Of a stretch of DNA of 64,000 nucleotides, positions 34,445-44,086 are shown in pieces. A program made the translations under genes and the position numbers. This stretch comes from Marinomonas primoryensis (GTDB lineage Bacteria > Pseudomonadota > Gammaproteobacteria > Pseudomonadales > Marinomonadaceae). A model generated the notes under the pieces. That model was given only the letters and a program-made list of their open reading frames with translations. It was not told the origin of the DNA and ran no database searches. Where the stretch lies: contig NZ_CP054301.1 in the NCBI RefSeq assembly GCF_013372285.1, positions 2,783,001 to 2,847,000 on the forward strand, in the 5' to 3' direction. The stretch's first letter is position 1. Each line of letters opens with the position of its first letter.

Positions 34445-35059
34445 TCAACCTATCTGTTTCAATAAATCGATTGTCGCTTGTTTAGGGCTTGGCGCGTGAC
34501 ATATTGCAGAGACGAGCGCCACGCCATCGACGTTAGTGCCAACAATGGCGTCTAGGTTAGACGCATTAATGCCTCCGATCGCGACGATTGGAAAAGAACA
34601 TTTGGCAACTGCGTTGCGCAGCCCCTCTATTCCCCATTCTTTTTTAGTGTTGCTTTTTGTTGGTGTGGCAAAAATGGCGCTTAACCCTACATAATCAATC
34701 GGCAAGGATTCAGCGTCAATAAGCTGTTGCTCGTTTTCAATGGAAAGACCAAGCAGTTTGTCTTTACCTATCAAACGACGCGCAGTGTCCGCGGGCATAT
34801 CAGATTGACCAAGGTGCACGCCGTCGGCATCTACCGCTAACGCAACATCGACTCGGTCATTGATGATTAAAGGCACGCCTGTGCCCTGCAAAATGGCTTT
34901 AACCGCAAATGCCCTTTCAATAAAAGCGCGTACGTCACCGTGCTTTTCGCGTACTTGAACCATAGTCACGCCACCAGCAACGGCGCCTGTTACCACGGCT
35001 TTTAACGTTTCTAGATCTTGCTGATCATCGGTGACTAAGTACAAACGATACGGGTTCAT
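34445..35059 (-). CDS. thiE: Thiamine phosphate synthase
   Basis: 204 residues, TIM-barrel. Motifs YLVTDDQQ, GGVTMVQVREKHGDVRAF, PLIINDRVDVALAVDADGVHLGQSD and PTKSNTKKEWGIEGL (phosphate and pyrimidine binding) are present. It joins HMP-PP and HET-P to make thiamine phosphate. It stands apart from the TPP-riboswitch operon at 36-40 kb, and no riboswitch was seen directly upstream. Confidence 0.96.
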   Translation of the reverse strand: MNPYRLYLVTDDQQDLETLKAVVTGAVAGGVTMVQVREKHGDVRAFIERAFAVKAILQGTGVPLIINDRVDVALAVDADGVHLGQSDMPADTARRLIGKDKLLGLSIENEQQLIDAESLPIDYVGLSAIFATPTKSNTKKEWGIEGLRNAVAKCSFPIVAIGGINASNLDAIVGTNVDGVALVSAICHAPSPKQATIDLLKQIG

Positions 35060-35271
35060 TTTACTCTCAACATTTGGTTATTTAATGGCATTAATAGTAC
35101 GTCAAATGCGAGACATATTAACATGATGACGAATACGTTTACCCTAATCTCATACGTGTCGAATTCTTTAGGGTGGTAGGAATTAACAATTCGCTTTAGT
35201 ATCCGTTAGTAAAATGGCATTTAAAATACGCACGATAGATCGAGTAAAAATCAGCAGGGAGTCCCCAATTA

Positions 35272-35817
35272 ATGCAATACAGAATAGCGAATATGGACGA
35301 TTTAGAAGGCATCGCTCAGCTGCATGCCCAGAGTTGGCGTAACTCCTATCGCGGTATTTTTCCAGATGATTTTCTTGATCATGATGTCTGGGATGAACGA
35401 CAAAACGCTTGGGCAAGTCGCTTGTCTTCACCTAAAAAAAATCAATACATCATAGTCGCGACAGACAATGATGAAATATACGGATTTATCTGCGCCTTTG
35501 GCCATGAAAGTACCCAGTGGGGAACCTTTATAGACAACTTGCATGTTTCAAGCGCCGCTCAAGGCAAAGGTATTGGCAAGCAACTACTCTATTTAATTGC
35601 GGAATGGGTGGATAACACCTTCAAACACAAAGGCTTATACCTTGAAGTACTAGAAGACAATGTCGACGCCCAACACTTTTATCATCGTCTTGGCGCAAGA
35701 CATCAAGAAACTAATTTATGGCAACCACCGGGTAATGGCGAAAAGGTAAATGACATGCTTTTTGTGTGGAAAAATGACCACCCTTTACTGCCACACAATA
35801 TTACCGCGAAGGCATAA
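35272..35817 (+). CDS. GNAT-family N-acetyltransferase
   Basis: 181 residues. Clear GNAT core: YRIANMDDLEGIAQLHAQSW at the N-terminus, IDNLHVSSAAQGKGIGKQLL for acetyl-CoA, and LEVLEDNVDAQHFYHRLGA. Between thiE and thiM but on the opposite strand. Substrate unknown. Confidence 0.88.
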   Translation: MQYRIANMDDLEGIAQLHAQSWRNSYRGIFPDDFLDHDVWDERQNAWASRLSSPKKNQYIIVATDNDEIYGFICAFGHESTQWGTFIDNLHVSSAAQGKGIGKQLLYLIAEWVDNTFKHKGLYLEVLEDNVDAQHFYHRLGARHQETNLWQPPGNGEKVNDMLFVWKNDHPLLPHNITAKA

Positions 35818-35897
35818 TATTAGTATTGAGGAACTAATCGATGACATTGTATTAAAAAAAACAATTCAGCGAATAGCCCCTCAATAATTTTTTTACC

Positions 35898-36683
35898 TCA
35901 GCTCATTTTAAGCCGTTGAATCAATGTTTCTTCATCCAACAAATACAAGGCGTCTAACAAATTAAGCTGTAAGCTCCCCGGGCCTTTGGATTGCTCTGCG
36001 GCGATTTCACCCGCGACACCCAAAACCGCAGCGGCGGCTAAGCCGGTTTCTTCACCGACGGCGGCAAACGCGCCAGTTAATGCGCTCAGTGTGCAACCCA
36101 TTCCCGTCACATACGGCATCATAATATGGCCGTTATTAAGCTTAATTTGACAGTCAGCGGTAATAATAAAATCCGTTTCCCCTGAGACCACCACATTACA
36201 TTGGTAGGTTTTCGCCAAATATTGCGCGGCGCCGACGGCGGCTTCACTGCTGTCCATTGAGTCGACGCCTTTGCTTGTCCCTTGCTCTCCCGCCAAGGCG
36301 ATGATTTCCGACGCATTGCCTCGAATGATCAACTTGTTCGCGGCTTCAGCAATCTGCCGAGATGTTTGTGTGCGTAGTTTACTCGCACCGCAACCAACCG
36401 GATCAAGCACAACAACTTTATTGTGGTTATTCGCTTGCTCTACCGCGACCATCATACGCGGTATCCAAAGGCTGTCTAAGGTTCCAATATTAATCACTAA
36501 GGCGCCGGAAAAGGACATCATCTCCGCCATTTCTTCACGGGAGTGCGCCATGATTGGGGAAGCACCAATAGCCAGCAACGCGTTGGCCGTGTTGTTCATC
36601 ACCACGTAATTAGTGATATTCACCACCAGCGGTTTCTGCTCACGCACGGCATGCAGTGCGTTAATAATCGTATCGATATTCAT
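35898..36683 (-). CDS. thiM: Hydroxyethylthiazole kinase
   Basis: 261 residues. ThiM motifs: [26 protein letters not shown] at the N-terminus, [28 protein letters not shown] and the catalytic [15 protein letters not shown]. It phosphorylates 4-methyl-5-hydroxyethylthiazole for salvage. Last gene of the thiD-ABC-thiM run, 83 bases after the binding-protein gene, so it is probably under the TPP riboswitch at 40371. Confidence 0.96.
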   Translation of the reverse strand: MNIDTIINALHAVREQKPLVVNITNYVVMNNTANALLAIGASPIMAHSREEMAEMMSFSGALVINIGTLDSLWIPRMMVAVEQANNHNKVVVLDPVGCGASKLRTQTSRQIAEAANKLIIRGNASEIIALAGEQGTSKGVDSMDSSEAAVGAAQYLAKTYQCNVVVSGETDFIITADCQIKLNNGHIMMPYVTGMGCTLSALTGAFAAVGEETGLAAAAVLGVAGEIAAEQSKGPGSLQLNLLDALYLLDEETLIQRLKMS

Positions 36684-36766
36684 ACTGTTACCTTTTGCTT
36701 TTCACTGTTAACGTCAGCTTCTACGCTCTGATTTCCAATTTTTATTTCCTAAAAGTCGCGGACGAC

Positions 36767-37723
36767 TTATTGAAAACTCGGCACATAGTCTTTGGCTTTT
36801 GGTAACGTGCTAATGATTTTTTGGTCATACATAAATTGGGCATAGTCGTCATAACGCTTCAAGTCTACCGCTGAAGGACGCAACGCAAAACGCGTCAACG
36901 TTGCTTTCCAAGCCAATTCATTTAGCTCGTTGTTTAAAGTGTCTGGTTTGTACGCAACAAACTCATTCCATGACGCTTGCGGATGATTAACGATGTAGAT
37001 CGTGGCTTGCTCGATCGCTTTATTGAAGCCTTGAATCGCCGCTTTGTCGTAGCTGTTCGCATTGGCAACAAAGACCAGTTCATCATAAACAGGCACGCCG
37101 TGTTCTTCTGGGAAAAAGGCTTTTGCTTCTATGCCTTCTAATGCCAATTGATTGGCTTCAAAATTACGGAAACCACCCCATGTTGCATCCACTTTGCCTG
37201 ACGCAAGAGACGTCGACAGTGCCCAACCGATATTAATGATTTGTACCTCTTCGTATTTCACACCGTGTGTTTTCAACATGGTGCCGACAATCGCTTCTTC
37301 GTTACCGGCCACAGAGATACCGATTTTTTTACCCTTCAAGTCAGCGATGCCATCGATGGTGTTATTGTCCAGTACGGTAAGCGTGTTCAATGGGGTTGCG
37401 ATCAGGGTTGCTGCACGAATAAGCGGTAAACCAGCGGCCACATCCATGGTTAAATTAGGTTGATAAGATACGGCTAAATCCACATTACCCGCGGCCACTA
37501 GCTTCGCTGGCGTGCTTGGATCAGAGGGCTCTTGAATCTCCACCTCAAGACCTTGGTCCTTAAAATACCCTCGCTGCTTGGCAATCACGATAGGGCCATG
37601 ATTTGGGTTTACAAACCAATCCAACATCAAGGTGAGTTTTTTCTCTTCTGCTTGTGCTTGTCCAGTGACAGACAACAAAGACGCAGCAAGTACGATGCTG
37701 CTTAATAGCATTTTTTTATTCAT
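36767..37723 (-). CDS. thiY: ABC transporter substrate-binding protein, probable pyrimidine (HMP/FAMP) uptake, ThiY-like
   Basis: 318 residues from the ATG at 37723 (AAGGAAAAG nearby). A signal peptide ends in TGQAQAEE. The mature part has the NMT1/THI5-like pattern: KLTLMLDWFVNPNHGPIVIA, LVAAGNVDLAVSYQPNL, DLKGKKIGISVAGNEEAIV. These bind hydroxymethylpyrimidine precursors. The position within a TPP-riboswitch operon beside thiD supports thiamine salvage. The exact ligand is inferred. Confidence 0.88.
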   Translation of the reverse strand: MNKKMLLSSIVLAASLLSVTGQAQAEEKKLTLMLDWFVNPNHGPIVIAKQRGYFKDQGLEVEIQEPSDPSTPAKLVAAGNVDLAVSYQPNLTMDVAAGLPLIRAATLIATPLNTLTVLDNNTIDGIADLKGKKIGISVAGNEEAIVGTMLKTHGVKYEEVQIINIGWALSTSLASGKVDATWGGFRNFEANQLALEGIEAKAFFPEEHGVPVYDELVFVANANSYDKAAIQGFNKAIEQATIYIVNHPQASWNEFVAYKPDTLNNELNELAWKATLTRFALRPSAVDLKRYDDYAQFMYDQKIISTLPKAKDYVPSFQ

Positions 37724-37810
37724 TACTTTTCCTTTCCTTTTAGTAGGCATTTTTATGAGTAATCGTTTTTTTGTTCATAACACGTGTCGAAATATTTGAA
37801 TGCGCGGCGT

Positions 37811-38611
37811 TTACGAAACACCCCACGGAATGAATTTTTTTAATAACCTATCGGTGACAAAATAAAGTGAGACGGACAGTAAAGATAAAATAAGCAACGC
37901 CGCGAACATCTCATCGATCATCATCCGGGCATTGGCTTGCAACATTAGATAACCCAAGCCTTCGCTAGAACCCACCCATTCCCCTGCTACTGCGCCTATA
38001 GGCGCAATCACCACGGCGACACGAATTCCAGACGCCAGCGTGGGTAAAGACGCGGGGAATTGAATATGACGGAGTCTCTGCCACTTTGTAGCCCCCATGG
38101 TTTTGACAAGGTCGAGATAACCCAACGGCGTATTACGCAAACCGTCGTAGCAACAGGTAGTAACAGGGAAGAAGATGATGATCGCGGCCATCACAATTTT
38201 GGAGGCAATCCCATAGCCCAACCAGATCATCAACAGTGGCGCAATGGCAAAAACAGGAATCGCCTGACTGGCAATTAAAATAGGTAGTAACCAGCGTTTT
38301 ATCGGCTTAAACAACAACATTTGTAAGGCAAAAAACAGTCCCATAAACAGACCTAAAAATAAGCCGAGTACTATTTCTGCCCCCGTCACCAGCGTATGTT
38401 TAAAAAGAACCTCTCGTCGTTGCAGTAGCTTTTCGAAGACGTCTAAAGGTGCCGGTAAAATAAACGTAGGCATAGCAAAGACAACCACGACGGCTTGCCA
38501 CAACCCCAAAATAACGACAAAGCTCACCACAATACGGAGCGCAGAATGCAGACTCGCATTCCTATTTTCTTTTTGATGTGGCTTAGCCGTAATACGAAAT
38601 TTATCGCTCAT
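37811..38611 (-). CDS. thiX: ABC transporter permease, ThiX-like
   Basis: 266 residues from an ATG at 38611; in-frame ATG codons at 38617 and 38641 are alternatives, all overlapping the end of the ATPase gene. Six transmembrane helices with the EAA loop YLDLVKTMGATKWQRLRHIQ followed by FPASLP, typical of taurine/nitrate/HMP-type permeases (BPD transporters). Works with the ATPase and ThiY-like protein encoded beside it. Confidence 0.88.
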   Translation of the reverse strand: MSDKFRITAKPHQKENRNASLHSALRIVVSFVVILGLWQAVVVVFAMPTFILPAPLDVFEKLLQRREVLFKHTLVTGAEIVLGLFLGLFMGLFFALQMLLFKPIKRWLLPILIASQAIPVFAIAPLLMIWLGYGIASKIVMAAIIIFFPVTTCCYDGLRNTPLGYLDLVKTMGATKWQRLRHIQFPASLPTLASGIRVAVVIAPIGAVAGEWVGSSEGLGYLMLQANARMMIDEMFAALLILSLLSVSLYFVTDRLLKKFIPWGVS

Positions 38612-39431
38612 TTTCATCCCCACATTGATCACCATGATCATGCTCTAAACACGCCATAATTCGCTGCTGAAGTTGTGCACCCTCGGCATCGAATGTGCGT
38701 GGTGTAGAAGACTCAAGCGTCGTTAAGAACGCCGTCGTGCTGGGATTTCCTTGCATGATGTAGATATGGTGAGCAAGGCGAATCGCCTCTTGTGGGTCAT
38801 GGGTAATTAAAACAACGGTTTTGTCTTGCAGTAGGGTGCAAGCTAGATCTTGCAATCGATAGCGCGTCACCGCATCCAATGCAGAAAATGGTTCATCCAT
38901 TAACACGACTGGTTTGTTCTGCATCAGGGTTCTTGCCAAGGCGACGCGTTGACGCATGCCACCCGATAACTGTTGAGGTAAACGATTAGCATGATCGGCA
39001 AGCCCGACTTTTCCCAACAAAGCCAATGCTTGTACTTTTTGATCATGAGCAACGGAGTCTCCCCGAGCTCCGAATTTAGAACTTAACAAGACGTTGTCTA
39101 ATACCGACAACCACGGCATCAATAAATCTTGCTGCGCCATATAAGCAATTTGATCTTTTAACGCACAATTCGCAGGCTCAATTTGTAACTCGCCAGACCA
39201 CTCTATTTGTTGATCAAGCAGGCCGGCAAGATAACGCAAAAACGAGGTTTTTCCACAACCACTACGCCCCAAAACACATGTCCACTGCCCTGCTGGAATG
39301 GTCATATTAAGATGGTTTAACGTAGGCGTCGTACTATCAAGATACCGTAGATAACCTTGAGTTATCGTTATCTTAATCGAAGATTTTGGGACTGAAAAAG
39401 TCGCCAAATTAGCGGACATTGGCGTGGCCAT
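38601..39431 (-). CDS. thiZ: ABC transporter ATP-binding protein, ThiZ-like
   Basis: 276 residues. Walker A LGRSGCGKTSFLRYLAG, Q-loop YMAQQDLLMPW, signature LSGGMRQRVALARTL and Walker B PVVLMDEPFSALDAV. A 50-residue C-terminal extension rich in Glu/Asp/His is seen (EHDHGDQCGDENER). The start (39431) overlaps the thiD end by 23 bases; an ATG four codons later is an alternative. Confidence 0.9.
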   Translation of the reverse strand: MATPMSANLATFSVPKSSIKITITQGYLRYLDSTTPTLNHLNMTIPAGQWTCVLGRSGCGKTSFLRYLAGLLDQQIEWSGELQIEPANCALKDQIAYMAQQDLLMPWLSVLDNVLLSSKFGARGDSVAHDQKVQALALLGKVGLADHANRLPQQLSGGMRQRVALARTLMQNKPVVLMDEPFSALDAVTRYRLQDLACTLLQDKTVVLITHDPQEAIRLAHHIYIMQGNPSTTAFLTTLESSTPRTFDAEGAQLQQRIMACLEHDHGDQCGDENER

Positions 39432-40281
39432 TAAAAAAATGGTTTACCGGTCCGTGACCACGACCTATTTGCAATTCATCTGCGTGCTCTATTGCTTGAG
39501 TAATGTATTTTTTGCCTAACTGAACCGCGTGCAATAAGTCATTACCTTGCGCCAAATACGAGGCAATCGCTGAAGATAATGTACAACCTGTGCCATGTGT
39601 GTTTCGAGTATGAATACGTGGGGAGGTTAAGACCTCAAGGCGATCGGCAAAGATTAGAAAATCGGTACTGTTTTCGTCTTCTTCCAGATGCCCACCTTTC
39701 AACAGCACGGTTTTCATTTTCAACTGGCGCAGTTTGTCGACCATTAGCGTCATGGATGCGATATCTGTTGGAACAAGAGAGCCCGTTAATGCGGCGGCCT
39801 CTGGAAGGTTGGGGGTAATGAGATCAGCCAAAGGAAGTAATTCGGATTTGAGTGTATTTATGGACGTCATTTTTAGCAAAAGATCCCCACTGGTCGCAAC
39901 CATAACAGGATCAACGACTAGAAATTTAGGGCGATATTGCTTGAGCTTTGCCGTAACTAATTTGATTGTGTCGCAATCTGCCAACATCCCTACTTTGACC
40001 GCGATGACATTCAGATCAGAAAATACCACATCGAGCTGTTTTTCAATGTGTTCAAGAGGAATAGGAAAAATGGCAGAAACGCCGAGTGTATTTTGAGCGG
40101 TAATCGCAGTAATCACCGAACAAGCGTAACTTCCTGTTGCAGACATGGCTTTAATATCAGCTTGAATGCCTGCTCCGCCGCCACTGTCAGAACCAGCAAT
40201 TGTCAAAACAATGGGCGTAGAAACAAGGTTAGCTGTACTTTTAGACACATGAGCAGAAGGGGTTGTTGTATCACTCGACAT
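39409..40281 (-). CDS. thiD: Hydroxymethylpyrimidine/phosphomethylpyrimidine kinase
   Basis: 290 residues from the ATG at 40281, with GGAG 6 bases upstream. VLTIAGSDSGGGAGIQAD, VVDPVMVATSGD, DLITPNLPEAAALTG and THGTGCTLSSAIASYLAQG are the ThiD ribokinase-fold motifs. It makes HMP-PP. The first gene of the operon, 90 bases downstream of the TPP riboswitch. Confidence 0.96.
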   Translation of the reverse strand: MSSDTTTPSAHVSKSTANLVSTPIVLTIAGSDSGGGAGIQADIKAMSATGSYACSVITAITAQNTLGVSAIFPIPLEHIEKQLDVVFSDLNVIAVKVGMLADCDTIKLVTAKLKQYRPKFLVVDPVMVATSGDLLLKMTSINTLKSELLPLADLITPNLPEAAALTGSLVPTDIASMTLMVDKLRQLKMKTVLLKGGHLEEDENSTDFLIFADRLEVLTSPRIHTRNTHGTGCTLSSAIASYLAQGNDLLHAVQLGKKYITQAIEHADELQIGRGHGPVNHFFNGHANVR

Positions 40282-40370
40282 ATAAAGCTCCAAGAACGGG
40301 CGTTCTGGAACTAGATCGAGTTACATTAAGATAGGAGTAGGATCACCAATCATCAATAACAAGATGTATA

Positions 40371-40448
40371 GTTCCCTACGCCAGTATTAACTGAATCAGG
40401 TTCAACGGGTCTGCAAATGTGCAATCTCAGCCTTAACGGCCCCCCGAC
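40371..40448 (-). promoter_or_regulatory. TPP riboswitch (THI element)
   Basis: On the minus strand the element reads GGCTGAGATT, then ACCCGTTGAACCTGATTCAG and TTAATACTGGCGTAGGGAA, which is the conserved thiamine pyrophosphate aptamer. It lies just upstream of thiD and should repress thiD-thiZ-thiX-thiY-thiM when TPP is plentiful. The expression platform (40282-40370) contains a short stem before the ribosome binding site, so control of translation is plausible. Confidence 0.96.
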
Positions 40449-40541
40449 TATAGGCGGCAATACTAACAAGATTCATCGAAAGCGCAACAAAGGATAATTG
40501 AAGTCGGACAAAGAACCAGACAGTAAGGCGTTATGATGATG

Positions 40542-41744
40542 CTAACTTGTCGCCGTAATTTGCACCGTACGCTTGTTGTCTTTGATCAAGCTCACACCAG
40601 CAAGCGCAACCACGCTCAATACCAACCAAGATCCCATGATGACACCAGCCCAACCATCGGCTTGCCAAAACGGGTCGAGGTAAAAACCGCCAAGACTGGC
40701 GCCTAAATAATAAAATACCAAATACAAAGAAGACGCACTGGCTTTGGCGTGTTTCGCGTTTCGACTTACATAGCTACTGGCCGTCGAATGGCCTAAAAAG
40801 AAGCCAAAACTATTAATGAGCAAGCCGATAATAATGGCCATTAAAGAACCACCCAGTGTCACTAAGGAACCAAACATAAAGATGCAGGTGCCTAATACGA
40901 TTATATTAGGCTGGCTCCAACGTTTCGCAAGCTTCCCCGATATAGCCGACCCCAAGGTGCCAGACAAATACGTTAGAAACAGCAAGCCGACGTATTTTGC
41001 CGTTAAGTTATAAGGTGCCGCTTCCAATACGAAGGTTACATAGCTGTATTGATTTATAAAAATAAAGAAGCTAAACCCACCAATCAAATAGCAGGTTAGC
41101 AAACGGCGATTCTGTAGATGATCCTTCATATTCATCAGGATATGACCGACTCGTAAAGGCTTGGGTTCAAAGTGTTGTGATTTAGGCAATAAAAAGAAAA
41201 AAGCCAACAAACAAACAAGACTAATAGCGCTCATCACGCCAAACGTTGCAGAACGTCCTAACCACTCACCAACAAAGCCACCAATAAGACGACCTCCAAT
41301 GCCACCTAACGTGTTGCCACTAATGTATAAACCGACGGCGACCATTAAGGCTTCTGGCGTGTATTCATCCCCCAAGTACGCCACCGCAATAGCAGGTAAA
41401 CCCGCCAAGAAGAATCCCTGCAAAGCTCGCAATGCCAGTAGAGACTCATAGCTTTGTACTAAGGACAAACAAAAGGTCGTTAACGTAATGCCCACCATGG
41501 TCATCACCATGATGCCTTTTCGGCCCAAGGCGTCCGATATCGGCCCATAGAAGAGTAACGATATCCCTAAGGTCAACGTCGTTATCGTAAAGCTGGCACT
41601 GGCCTGAAGCGGGCTAATCGAAAATTCGTTCGCTATCATGGGCAACAAGGGCTGAGTGACGTACACGTTGGCAAAGACCATAAAAGAACCGATCACTAAA
41701 GCTAAGGTTCCTCGCCAAAAAACAGAGCTATTCACTTCAATCAC
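40542..41744 (-). CDS. MFS transporter, YnfM/YhjX-type 12-TM family
   Basis: 400 residues with twelve transmembrane helices and a central cytosolic loop rich in basic residues (KSQHFEPKPLRVGHILMNMK). The A-loop GPISDALGRKGIMV between helices 2 and 3 is the standard MFS motif. Divergent from a LysR-type regulator, 124 bases away, which probably controls it. The substrate cannot be told; YnfM-like proteins export small organic compounds including arabinose or drug-like molecules. Confidence 0.88.
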   Translation of the reverse strand: MIEVNSSVFWRGTLALVIGSFMVFANVYVTQPLLPMIANEFSISPLQASASFTITTLTLGISLLFYGPISDALGRKGIMVMTMVGITLTTFCLSLVQSYESLLALRALQGFFLAGLPAIAVAYLGDEYTPEALMVAVGLYISGNTLGGIGGRLIGGFVGEWLGRSATFGVMSAISLVCLLAFFFLLPKSQHFEPKPLRVGHILMNMKDHLQNRRLLTCYLIGGFSFFIFINQYSYVTFVLEAAPYNLTAKYVGLLFLTYLSGTLGSAISGKLAKRWSQPNIIVLGTCIFMFGSLVTLGGSLMAIIIGLLINSFGFFLGHSTASSYVSRNAKHAKASASSLYLVFYYLGASLGGFYLDPFWQADGWAGVIMGSWLVLSVVALAGVSLIKDNKRTVQITATS

Positions 41745-41868
41745 AACAAAACTCCAGTATCAACACCGCGAAAATCACCCCAATGAGGCGAATATTATTG
41801 GCACACTATACGCCCAGCCAATTTATCAATAAAATATATCTATCTTATCCAATCCATAAGGATTATTG

Positions 41869-42750
41869 ATGGACATTAAACCGCTACGTTATTTCATTGC
41901 CATTGCTAAAACTCAGAGCTTTACTCAGGCCGCCAAGCTGCTTGGCGTGGCCCAACCTGCCGTTAGCATGGCGATTAAAAAATTAGAACATGATTTGGGT
42001 TTGACCTTGATCCATCGCGCCGATAGAAACATTGGCCTCACCGATGAAGGTAAAAAATTACGGCTGCATGCTGAAAAGATCATCCAAGCCACTGACGACG
42101 CATTACTCGAAATGAGCGAACTAAAAGGCCTGAGCCAAGGCGAAGTCCGTGTGGGCATTCCCAGCATGTTGGGGTCTTACTATTTCCCACCCATTCTCAT
42201 GGCGTTTCGACACCGCTATCCCACTCTCATGCTAAAAGTCATTGAAGGCGGTACCTGGCAGCTGCAAAAAATGCTCGAAAATGGTGAGTTAGATTTAAGT
42301 GTTATTGTCGCTGAAACCTTACCGGACAGCCTGCAAACCCAAGCGCTGATTCGAGAAGAAATGTTAGTGACCGTCGCGACCGATCACCCGTTTAGTCAAC
42401 TAGAGCGAGTCTCGCCTGACGCTTTTTTCGAAGAAGAGTTGGTCATGTTTAAAGAAGGTTATTTTCATCGACGAATTGTCGACAAGCTAGCCAAAGCCTG
42501 TAAAAAAACACCTAAAATTGGCTTTGAAACCAACCTCATTCCGCTCATTAAATCCATCACTCAACAAGGCTTTGGCATTTCCACGCTACTCGCTATGGTA
42601 ATAGAGGAAGACGACCAACTGATCACGCGCTCCTTTGATCCACCAATCTGGTTAGACCTTGGCATCGCATGGCGAAAAGACAGTTACCTTTCTAAAGCTA
42701 ACCGCGCTTTTCTCGACTTTGTTAGTGAACATGGACGTGATAACCAGTAA
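41869..42750 (+). CDS. LysR-family transcriptional regulator
   Basis: 293 residues from the ATG at 41869 (AAGGA 6 bases upstream). LysR helix-turn-helix at residues 1-60 (PLRYFIAIAKTQSFTQAAKL, VAQPAVSMAIKKLEHDLGL) and the effector-binding domain after that. The divergent MFS gene is the likely target, as typical for LysR-transporter pairs. The effector is unknown. Confidence 0.92.
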   Translation: MDIKPLRYFIAIAKTQSFTQAAKLLGVAQPAVSMAIKKLEHDLGLTLIHRADRNIGLTDEGKKLRLHAEKIIQATDDALLEMSELKGLSQGEVRVGIPSMLGSYYFPPILMAFRHRYPTLMLKVIEGGTWQLQKMLENGELDLSVIVAETLPDSLQTQALIREEMLVTVATDHPFSQLERVSPDAFFEEELVMFKEGYFHRRIVDKLAKACKKTPKIGFETNLIPLIKSITQQGFGISTLLAMVIEEDDQLITRSFDPPIWLDLGIAWRKDSYLSKANRAFLDFVSEHGRDNQ

Positions 42751-42753
42751 ACA

Positions 42754-42806
42754 TAAAAAATACCCATGCTCTGTATCTACTCACAGTAAAAAGCGTGGGC
42801 ATTGTC
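42754..42806. terminator. Hairpin repeat at the left edge of the phn region (terminator-like)
   Basis: The sequence TAAAAAATACCCATGCTCT, then ACAGTAAAAAGCGTGGGCATT, can fold around CCCATGC/GCGTGGG. A close relative at 54192-54243 lies after the phn operon. Probably an intrinsic terminator, here for the LysR gene. Confidence 0.6.
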
Positions 42807-43075
42807 GTTTAAAGCGTAAACGTTCCACACCACGATATGATCCATATCAAGCCGCCCTCCTACGTAATAAATAAATAACACCATACGATTCAATATTTTC
42901 TCACTTTTTTTATTTACCTCATGCGCTTATTCCTGCGCTTTTCATCCCATTTATTGCGACTAGACAGGCTAGCGCTTAAGAATTCTAAAGCGCTAGCCCT
43001 ACTGGCGTTTGCTTTTAGTTACTTAGCTAGACAAGTTACTAATCCCATGCTCGGTTTCATTTTAAAAATACCAAA

Positions 43076-43093
43076 CTGTCATAAATTGGTCAT
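43076..43093 (+). promoter_or_regulatory. PhoB box (Pho regulon) upstream of phnC
   Basis: CTGTCAT-AAAT-TGGTCAT is a near-perfect Pho box (two 7-base CTGTCAT repeats at 11-base spacing; the second has two differences). Ten bases after it comes TATCTA (43104-43109), at the spacing where the -10 box sits in Pho promoters. A second CCAAACTGTCACAAA copy, matching the 15 bases at 43071-43085, lies 44 bases downstream (43115-43129). Confidence 0.8.
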
Positions 43094-43193
43094 TTTTTAG
43101 ACTTATCTAGATAACCAAACTGTCACAAAACCTACCTAGTATCGCCTCATCAGAAACGCTTTTGCGTTCATCAATTAAAGAGGTCGACATCCA

Positions 43194-44069
43194 ATGAGCA
43201 TTATAGAAATCACTGGTGTAAAAAAACACTTCACCAAAGAAGTCTGTGCATTAAAGCATGTGGATTTATCAATTAAACAAGGCGAAATGGTTGCTCTTAT
43301 TGGCCCTTCAGGTTCTGGAAAGTCTACGCTTATGCGACATATTTCAGGCTTAACTCTCGCCGATAAACACAGCGATTCCTGCATTAAGGTGCTAGGCAAT
43401 ACCATTCAACAACGCGGCAAATTAGACAAACACGTTCGTACTTCTCGGTCGCAGATAGGCAATGTGTTTCAGCAATTTAATTTGGTAAGTCGTTTAAGCG
43501 TATTAACCAATGTGATGATCGGTGGACTCAGTCGTATTCCGACCTACCGCAGCTTGCTGGGTTGGTTTACCGCTGAAGAAAAGCACATGGCACTTGAAGC
43601 GCTAGAAAGAGTGGGGTTAAAAAACGTCGCCTTAAAGCGTGCTTCAGAACTCTCTGGTGGTCAGCAACAACGAGTGGCCATCGCCCGCGCTCTGATGCAA
43701 AAAGCCAAGGTGATTTTGGCCGACGAGCCCATTGCGTCCCTTGACCCTGAATCCTCTCGTTTGATCATGCAAACCTTGAAAGACATCAACGAAAAAGATG
43801 GCATCACCGTTGTAGTAACGCTGCATCAAGTGGACTACGCGCAAAAGTACTGTGAACGCGCCGTGGCTCTGCAAGATGGAGAGGTGTTTTTCGATAACCT
43901 CATTCATCACTTGAATGAAGAAAACCTCGCATCACTTTACGGATCTCAACCAGAAGAGCTGTCTATTAACGATTCCTCTCAAGCCATCTTAAATGAAATG
44001 CCTCTTCCTAAAAATGGACGAATTACCACAGAAATAAATCATGCAACGCACCACTCATTGATCAATTAA
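43194..44069 (+). CDS. phnC: Phosphonate ABC transporter ATP-binding protein
   Basis: 291 residues. Walker [20 protein letters not shown], signature ELSGGQQQRVAIARALM and Walker B VILADEPIASLDPESS. The C-terminal extension (about 240-291) is more than usual for PhnC. First gene of the C-P lyase operon; PhnC energises uptake of phosphonates. Directly behind the PhoB box. Confidence 0.95.
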   Translation: MSIIEITGVKKHFTKEVCALKHVDLSIKQGEMVALIGPSGSGKSTLMRHISGLTLADKHSDSCIKVLGNTIQQRGKLDKHVRTSRSQIGNVFQQFNLVSRLSVLTNVMIGGLSRIPTYRSLLGWFTAEEKHMALEALERVGLKNVALKRASELSGGQQQRVAIARALMQKAKVILADEPIASLDPESSRLIMQTLKDINEKDGITVVVTLHQVDYAQKYCERAVALQDGEVFFDNLIHHLNEENLASLYGSQPEELSINDSSQAILNEMPLPKNGRITTEINHATHHSLIN

Positions 44070-44086
44070 TTATTGGAGTTTACGTT

